Part shown: piece after piece, positions 50,224 to 55,149 of the stretch
Layout: every line of letters begins with the position of its first letter
Position numbering within the stretch: position 1 is the stretch's first letter
NCBI GenBank assembly: GCA_021779075.1
Contig: JAJYBG010000003.1
Location: 1-55,149, forward strand
From: Actinomycetes bacterium
GTDB taxonomy: Bacteria; Actinomycetota; Actinomycetes; Actinomycetales; Microbacteriaceae
Reading direction: 5' to 3'
DNA: 55,149 nt
Notes under the pieces: generated by a model
What the model was told of the DNA's origin: nothing
The model's database searches: none
The model's input: the letters and a program-made list of their open reading frames with translations, nothing else
Made by a program: the position numbers and the translations under genes

Positions 50224-51488
50224 TCGCGCTCCTCTTCAGCCTCGCCCCGCATCGCCTGTTCGATGATGGGGTCCAGGGCGATAGTGGCACGGGTTGCTCG
50301 GAGTTCCTCGGCGGTGCGCTGCGCCGTCGACGTGCGCGGCCCGGCGAGGTGGCCGATGCGCTCGGAGTTCGCCGCGAACAGCGGACCCGCGATCGCCATG
50401 ACGAGCACGTAGAGGCCGGCGAACGGGGTGAGGCGGGGGTCGAGACCCGCGCCGACGGCGAGCGTGGCAAGAATGAGCGTGAACTCGCCGCGGCTGGTGA
50501 GGATGGCGGCGATGTTGATGCCCTCGCGCCGGTGCAGCCCGTTGAGCCGTGCGATGACGAGACCCGAGACGACGTTGAGCAGCAGAGTGCCGACGACCGC
50601 GATGGCCACCTCGCCGACCACCGAGCCGAACTTGCCGATGTCGAGCGCGAGACCGAAGTTGAGGAAGAAGAAGGCGCCGAACACGTCGCGCAGCGGCTCG
50701 GACAGGCGCTGGATGCGGGCGGCGTTCCGGGTCGCGCCGAGGACGAGGCCGATGAGGAACGCCCCGATCGCGTCGGTGACGCTGGTGACCTCGCCGAGCC
50801 CTGCGAAGAGCACGGCGAGGCCGAAGAAGAGCACGGTGACGAGCTCGTCGTCGTGCGTCGTGAAGAGCCAGTTCACCGGGCGGGCGGCGAAGCGGGCGAG
50901 CAGCGTCATGGCGGCGAGGAATCCGATGGCGATGCCGAGCTGCAGCACGATCCCCCACACGTTGCTGCGCCCGGAGAGCACGACGGCGACGACCGCGAGA
51001 TACACGGCGATGAAGACGTCGCCCACCACCGTCGCGCCGAGGATCACCGGGGTTTCGGCGTTCGCGAGGCGCCGCAGCTCGATGAGCAGCTTCGTGATGA
51101 TGGCGCTCGACGAGGTGCCCACCATGCCCGCGATGATGAGCGCCTCGCGCGGCCCCCACCCGACGAGGAATCCGAAGAGCAGACCGAGGCCGACGTTGAG
51201 CACGATGTAGGCGCCGCCCGAGAGCAGCATGCGGCCGGCACCCGAGATGAAGGCGTCCTGGTCGAACTCGAGCCCGAGGTTGAACAGCAGCAGGATGAGG
51301 CCGAACACGGCCACGAGCTCGACGTCGGCCGCCGGGAAGCTCAGGGGGAAGATCTCGGTGTGCGGGCTCGCAAGGACGCCGACGATCATGTAGATCGGCA
51401 CCGCGGGCAGACCGATGCGTTTGCCGAGACGACCCAGGACGTAGGCGATGACGAAGAGCGCGCCCAGTACGAGCAGGTCGTCAGACAT
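50220..51488 (-). CDS. khtU: CPA2 cation:proton antiporter, KhtU-like
   Basis: A 422-residue polytopic protein with about 12 to 13 spans of the monovalent cation:proton antiporter-2 family. VFGLILLLFNLGLEFDQDAFISG and the following gating helices include MVGTSSSAIITKLL. GLGEVTSVTDAIGAFLIGLVLGATRNA follows, with the acidic residues of the transport core. It has no own RCK domain; the adjacent, eight-base-overlapping gene supplies a separate regulatory subunit, as in the Bacillus KhtTU K+/H+ efflux pair. Ion specificity is inferred. Confidence 0.85.
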   Translation of the reverse strand: MSDDLLVLGALFVIAYVLGRLGKRIGLPAVPIYMIVGVLASPHTEIFPLSFPAADVELVAVFGLILLLFNLGLEFDQDAFISGAGRMLLSGGAYIVLNVGLGLLFGFLVGWGPREALIIAGMVGTSSSAIITKLLIELRRLANAETPVILGATVVGDVFIAVYLAVVAVVLSGRSNVWGIVLQLGIAIGFLAAMTLLARFAARPVNWLFTTHDDELVTVLFFGLAVLFAGLGEVTSVTDAIGAFLIGLVLGATRNAARIQRLSEPLRDVFGAFFFLNFGLALDIGKFGSVVGEVAIAVVGTLLLNVVSGLVIARLNGLHRREGINIAAILTSRGEFTLILATLAVGAGLDPRLTPFAGLYVLVMAIAGPLFAANSERIGHLAGPRTSTAQRTAEELRATRATIALDPIIEQAMRGEAEEERE

Positions 51489-51996
51489 GATGCGCGGGTG
51501 CGACCACTTCGCCGGTGCGGAAGAAACTGAATGCCTTGGCGACCTTCTCGGGACTTCCGGCGACGACGAGCGTGTCGCCGGGGAAGACCTTGAAGTCGCT
51601 GGACGGGGCCGGGTTCGCCGACTCGCCCCGGACGACGGCGACGACCGTGAGGCCGGCGAGGCCGTGGTCGGCCGGGCTGCCGAGCGCCTGCCCGGCGATG
51701 TGGTCGTCGTAGTCGACGGTGAACCAGTCGATCGACAGGCCGGGGATCTGGTCGAGGGCGGTGAGCGTCTCGGTGATGTGCGTGCCGCCGAGCAGTTCGG
51801 CGAGGGTGTGCGCCTCGTCCTCGCTGAGACGCAGGCTCACCTTGGCGACGTCGGCACTGTCGGAGTCGTCGCTGAAGCTGATGAGATCGCTGTGGCCGCT
51901 GCGGTGCGCGATGACGCCCACCTTGCCGCCGTCGGCGGTGACAAAGGTGTGCAGCACACCGACGCCGGGCAGCTTGACCCGTTTGACCTCGACCAT
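51481..51996 (-). CDS. khtT: Antiporter regulatory subunit with TrkA-C domain, KhtT-like
   Basis: A 171-residue cytoplasmic protein. The N-terminal domain (VEVKRVKLPGVGVLHTFVTADGGKVGVIAHRSGHSDLISF) is characteristic of KhtT. The C-terminal RCK_C/TrkA-C domain ends GESANPAPSSDFKVFPGDTLVVAGSPEKVAKAFSFF. In Bacillus the KhtT RCK_C domain binds c-di-AMP and pH modulates the antiporter; whether this homologue binds it is unknown. The ATG is preceded by GAGGAG, and the stop lies inside khtU. Confidence 0.87.
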   Translation of the reverse strand: MVEVKRVKLPGVGVLHTFVTADGGKVGVIAHRSGHSDLISFSDDSDSADVAKVSLRLSEDEAHTLAELLGGTHITETLTALDQIPGLSIDWFTVDYDDHIAGQALGSPADHGLAGLTVVAVVRGESANPAPSSDFKVFPGDTLVVAGSPEKVAKAFSFFRTGEVVAPAHHV

Positions 51997-52017
51997 GGCG
52001 CTCCTCTCGCGGCCAGT

Positions 52018-53727
52018 CTACGAGTCGGGGGCGGAGAGCCTCACCCGGTCGGCTGAAGCGTCGTCAGGTTGCTGCTGCGAGGCGATTTCGGCCTCGACGC
52101 GCTTGAGGTAGAGGTCGACTTCCTTCTTGACGCGGGATGGATTCCAGCCGAGCTCGGCACCCATGAGCTTCGCCGCGACGGGTGCGGCGCTCACGCCGCG
52201 GTCCCATGCCTCGATGGAGATGCGGGTGCGGCGCGCGAGCACGTCGTCGAGGTGCAGCGCCCCTTCGTGCGTCGCCGCGTAGACGATCTCGGCGCCGAGG
52301 TAGTCGTCGGCGCCGGGAAGCGGCTCGGCGAGCTCGGGACGCTCGGCGATGAGTTCGACGAGGTCCTCGGCGAGCACGCCGTAGCGGTCGAGCAGGTGCT
52401 CGACGCGGCTGACGTGGATTCCGGCGCGCTTGGCGATCCGCGCGCGCGAGTTCCATGCCGCCGGGTACCCCTCCGCGCCCACCAGCGCGATCTCGGCCGT
52501 GGCCGAGGCGGGGACGCGGTACCGGAAGTCGAGCGCGGCGACGGCGGCGTCGACGGCATCCTTCGCCATCACCCGGTATGTGGTGAACTTGCCGCCGGCG
52601 ATGACGACGAGGCCCGGCACCGAGTGGGCGACGAGGTGCTCGCGGCTGAGCTTGCTCGTCTCCTCGCTCTCGCCGGCGAGCAGCGGGCGCAGCCCGGCGT
52701 AGACGCCCTCGACGTCCTCGCGGGTGAGCTTCACGGCGAGTACCTCGTTGACGTGCGCGAGGAGGTAGTCGATGTCGGCCGCAGTGGCGGCGGGATGGGC
52801 CTTGTCGAGGCGCCAGTCGGTGTCGGTCGTGCCGATGAGCCAGTGGCGGCCCCAGGGGATGACGAAGAGCACGCTCTTCTCGGTGCGCAGCAGCAGCCCC
52901 GTGTTCGACTGGAAGCGGTCGCGCGGCACGACGAGGTGCACGCCCTTGGACGCCCGGACGTGGAACTGCCCGCGCGCCCCGACGAGCGACTGCGTCTCGT
53001 CGGTCCACACCCCGGTCGCGTTGATGACCTGCCGGGCGCGGATCTCGAAGGCGGTGTCCGTCTGCAGGTCGCGCGCGTGCACGCCGACGACCCGCTCGCC
53101 GACCTTGAGGAAGCCCTCCACCGCGACGCGGCTCGCGACCTGCGCGCCGTAGGACGCCGCCGTCCGGACGAGGGTGGCGACGTAGCGGGCGTCGTCCACC
53201 TGGGCGTCGTAGTAGACGAGGCCGCCGATGAACGCATCGGGCCTGAGCCCGGGCGCAAGACGGCGCAGCTGCCCGCGGCTGAGATGCCGATGGTGCGGAA
53301 CACCCGGCGGGCGCAGGCCGGTGTACGAGAACGCGTCGTAGAGCAGCATCCCGGCGCCGACGTATGCCCGTTCGAGAATGGGCTTCGTCAGCGGGTAGAG
53401 GAAGCGCACCGGCTTCACGAGGTGCGGGGCGATGCGCTCCAGCAGCAGCCCGCGCTCGACGAGCGCTTCGCGCACCAGGCGGAAGTCGAACTGCTCGAGA
53501 TAGCGGATGCCGCCGTGGATGAGCTTCGACGATCGGCTCGACGTGCCGCTCGCCCAGTCCCGCTGCTCGACGAGGCCGACGGTGAGGCCGCGGGTCGCAG
53601 CGTCCAGCGCGGCACCGGCCCCGACGATGCCGCCGCCCACGACGAGGACGTCGAGCTCATCCGCCTGGAGCGCGGCGATCGCGGCGTCGCGCTCGTCCGG
53701 GCCCAGCTTCGAGGAGTAGGTCAGCAT
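52018..53727 (-). CDS. glpD: Aerobic glycerol-3-phosphate dehydrogenase GlpD
   Basis: A 569-residue FAD enzyme. The dinucleotide loop is LDVLVVGGGIVGAGAALDAATRGLTVGLVEQRDWASGTSSRSSKLIHGGIRYLEQ, the hallmark of GlpD. PWGRHWLIGTTDTDWRLD and GLRPLLAGES belong to the substrate domain. A C-terminal helical domain (VKKEVDLYLKRVEAEIA) completes the family length. It passes electrons from glycerol-3-phosphate to menaquinone at the membrane. It starts three bases after guaB3. glpF and glpK are not in view. Confidence 0.95.
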   Translation of the reverse strand: MLTYSSKLGPDERDAAIAALQADELDVLVVGGGIVGAGAALDAATRGLTVGLVEQRDWASGTSSRSSKLIHGGIRYLEQFDFRLVREALVERGLLLERIAPHLVKPVRFLYPLTKPILERAYVGAGMLLYDAFSYTGLRPPGVPHHRHLSRGQLRRLAPGLRPDAFIGGLVYYDAQVDDARYVATLVRTAASYGAQVASRVAVEGFLKVGERVVGVHARDLQTDTAFEIRARQVINATGVWTDETQSLVGARGQFHVRASKGVHLVVPRDRFQSNTGLLLRTEKSVLFVIPWGRHWLIGTTDTDWRLDKAHPAATAADIDYLLAHVNEVLAVKLTREDVEGVYAGLRPLLAGESEETSKLSREHLVAHSVPGLVVIAGGKFTTYRVMAKDAVDAAVAALDFRYRVPASATAEIALVGAEGYPAAWNSRARIAKRAGIHVSRVEHLLDRYGVLAEDLVELIAERPELAEPLPGADDYLGAEIVYAATHEGALHLDDVLARRTRISIEAWDRGVSAAPVAAKLMGAELGWNPSRVKKEVDLYLKRVEAEIASQQQPDDASADRVRLSAPDS

Positions 53728-53730
53728 GGT

Positions 53731-54849
53731 TCAGCGGGGGGTGTACGGCGCGACGACGACCTCGACGCGCTGGAACTCCTTGAGATCCGAGTAGCCCGTC
53801 GTCGCCATCGAGCGGCGCAGCGCACCGACGAGGTTCGCCGTGCCGTCGCTCACCGTCGCCGGGCCGTAGAGGATCTCCTCGAACGTGCCGACCTGGCCGA
53901 CCGGCATCCGCCGCCCGCGCGGCAGTTCGCTGTGGCGCGCCTCGGCGCCCCAGTGCCAGCCGCCGCCGGGCGCCTCGGTGGAGCGGGCGAGGGTGGTGCC
54001 GAGCATGACGGCATCCGCCCCGCACGCGATCGCCTTGACGATGTCGCCGGAGGTGCCGAGGCCGCCGTCGGCGATGACATGGACGTAGCGGCCGCCCGAC
54101 TCGTCCAGGTAGTCGCGGCGCGCGCCCGCGACGTCGGCGATCGCGGTCGCCATCGGTGCGTGAATGCCCAAGGTCGCGCGCGTCGTCGAGGCTGCGCCGC
54201 CGCCGAAGCCCACGAGCACTCCCGCCGCCCCCGTGCGCATGAGGTGCAGGGCCGCGGTGTAGGTGGCGGCCCCGCCGACGATGACGGGCACGTCGAGCTC
54301 GTAGATGAACTTCTTGAGGTTGAGCGGCTCGCGGTTCTTGGCGACGTGCTCGGCCGAGACGGTCGTGCCGCGGATGACGAAGAGGTCGACGCCTGCGGCG
54401 ACCACGGTCTCGTAGAACTCCTGCGTGCGCTGCGGCGAGAGGGCGCCGGCGACGGTGACGCCTGCGGCGCGGATCTCGGCGAGGCGGTCGCGGATGAGCT
54501 CGGCCTTGATGGGCGCCGAGTAGATCTCCTGAAGACGCCGCGTTGCGGATTCTTGCGGAAGGTCGCGGATCTCCTCGAGCAGCGGCTCGGGGTCGTCATA
54601 GCGGCCCCAGAGGCCCTCGAGGTCGAGCACGCCGAGGCCGCCGAGGCGGCCGATCGCGATCGCCGTCGCGGGCGAGACGACGGAGTCCATCGGGGCCGCA
54701 AGGAACGGGATCTCGAACGTGTAGGCGTCGATCGTCCATGTCACGGAGACGTTCTCCGGGTCGCGCGTGCGGCGGCTCGGGACGATCGCGATGTCGTCGA
54801 ATGCGTATGCCCGACGAGCCCGCTTGGAGCTGCCGATCTCGATCTCCAT
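53731..54849 (-). CDS. guaB3: GuaB3-family IMP dehydrogenase-related protein
   Basis: A 372-residue TIM-barrel protein resembling actinobacterial GuaB3: EIGSSKRARRAYAFDDIAIVPSRRTRDPENVSVTW at the N-terminus and VHVIADGGLGTSGDIVKAIACGADAVMLGTTLA in the nucleotide-binding half. The active-site loop, SxCxTR in true IMPDH, reads GFGGGAASTTRATLGIHAP and has no catalytic cysteine. The CBS domains of IMPDH are also absent. Catalytic role is therefore unclear; this subfamily is conserved next to purine genes. First gene of a seven-gene operon; TAGGCT-6-ATG makes it leaderless. Confidence 0.92.
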   Translation of the reverse strand: MEIEIGSSKRARRAYAFDDIAIVPSRRTRDPENVSVTWTIDAYTFEIPFLAAPMDSVVSPATAIAIGRLGGLGVLDLEGLWGRYDDPEPLLEEIRDLPQESATRRLQEIYSAPIKAELIRDRLAEIRAAGVTVAGALSPQRTQEFYETVVAAGVDLFVIRGTTVSAEHVAKNREPLNLKKFIYELDVPVIVGGAATYTAALHLMRTGAAGVLVGFGGGAASTTRATLGIHAPMATAIADVAGARRDYLDESGGRYVHVIADGGLGTSGDIVKAIACGADAVMLGTTLARSTEAPGGGWHWGAEARHSELPRGRRMPVGQVGTFEEILYGPATVSDGTANLVGALRRSMATTGYSDLKEFQRVEVVVAPYTPR

Positions 54850-54855
54850 GCGCCT

Positions 54856-54861
54856 AGCCTA
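54856..54861 (-). promoter_or_regulatory. Leaderless -10 element of the guaB3-guaA operon
   Basis: TAGGCT on the minus strand, AGGCGC, then the guaB3 ATG. This is the only promoter recognised for the seven-gene operon down to guaA. Confidence 0.6.
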
Positions 54862-54956
54862 TTGTCGTGCTGAGTTGTGTCGGCCGCGCTACGGCCGGGT
54901 CTGAGCGCGCGTCACGGTGCATGCTCCACGCTACTCGGACCAAGCAGGAGCGCACG

Positions 54957-54962
54957 TAGAGT
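54957..54962 (+). promoter_or_regulatory. Leaderless -10 element of the malY-like gene
   Basis: TAGAGT, seven bases (CGTGGAC), then the ATG at 54970. Confidence 0.55.
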
Positions 54963-54969
54963 CGTGGAC

Positions 54970-55149
54970 ATGGCGATTGAGAAGGCGCAGGCGGAGCCTT
55001 TGGAGAAGCTGCGGCAGCGCCGCAGCTCCAAGTGGACAACGTACCCGCCGGATGTCCTGCCCCTCTGGGTCGCCGAGACGGACTACCCGCTCGCCCCGGC
55101 CATCGCCTCCGCCCTGCACGCCGCCGTCGACCGGAACGACACCGGCTAC
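54970..55149 (+). CDS. MalY/PatB-like aminotransferase, partial (5' end only)
   Basis: The first 60 codons are present; the gene runs off the window. [60 protein letters not shown] matches the N-terminus of MalY/PatB-type fold type I PLP enzymes (LPLWVAEMDF motif), which act as cystathionine beta-lyases. The PLP lysine lies outside the window, so activity cannot be checked. Divergent from guaB3. Confidence 0.82.
   Translation, partial: MAIEKAQAEPLEKLRQRRSSKWTTYPPDVLPLWVAETDYPLAPAIASALHAAVDRNDTGY

Noticed and set aside
52069-54873. 934-aa plus-strand ORF
   Set aside because: Antisense to glpD and guaB3; a GC-driven open frame.

Overview
The window is about 55 kb of a high-GC actinobacterial chromosome. 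It is tightly packed, with many 4-bp ATGA/GTGA gene overlaps. Mycothiol synthase, GlnR, SenX3/RegX3, monomeric isocitrate dehydrogenase, GuaB3 and the order sucC-sucD-perM-purN-purH all point to Actinobacteria. Protein-level resemblance and the abundance of leaderless TAnnnT(6-7)RTG promoters suggest the family Microbacteriaceae; this placement is inference from remembered sequences, not a search. No phage, insertion sequence, CRISPR array or foreign-looking block was seen. This is core chromosome, and the interest lies mainly in regulation and a few odd proteins.

Layout. (1) 1-20 kb is a phosphate and nitrogen block: regX3-senX3 divergent from phoU, glnR-mshD, ppk with a MutT1-like Nudix gene, and pstSCAB. 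PHO-box-like 11-bp direct repeats precede pstS and ppk, and more weakly phoU. Interspersed are a VIT/DUF2231 pair, gpmA, a methyltransferase, sufS-sufU, ygfZ, and a small-membrane-protein/nitrobindin-like operon. A candidate structured ncRNA follows pstB, and a tRNA-Lys(TTT) lies nearby. (2) 20-24 kb holds a conserved hypothetical, an aldose-1-epimerase-like gene divergent from a gene encoding only the C-terminal half of a galactokinase, ybaK and a gamma-carbonic-anhydrase-like protein. (3) 24-29 kb is a one-carbon/folate locus: glyA-folD behind a ZTP (pfl) riboswitch and divergent from purU, then a DUF2568 gene and nagA. (4) 29-35 kb has icd and a heterodimeric ABC exporter. (5) 35-42 kb carries, all leftward, sucC-sucD, perM-purN-purH and a membrane-fused dimethylargininase-like protein. 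(6) 42-47 kb carries pcrA-response regulator-histidine kinase and a GDPD-family phosphodiesterase. (7) 47-55 kb is a seven-gene leftward operon guaB3-glpD-khtT-khtU-surf1-DUF3817-guaA, with the start of a MalY/PatB-like aminotransferase at the right edge.

How the parts connect. Phosphate starvation sensed by SenX3/RegX3 and PhoU would drive pstSCAB and ppk through PHO boxes. AICAR/ZTP accumulation, which signals 10-formyl-THF shortage at PurH, would be read by the riboswitch in front of glyA-folD; purU, purN and purH nearby use the same cofactor pool. A nearly identical 18-bp palindrome lies in front of icd and sucC, suggesting a TCA-cycle regulator encoded elsewhere. Several gene ends carry very long inverted repeats that probably act as terminators.

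No wholly new multi-gene system was evident. The best candidates for new biology are the structured RNA after pstB, the shared TCA palindrome, the stand-alone galactokinase C-terminal domain and the membrane-anchored DDAH.
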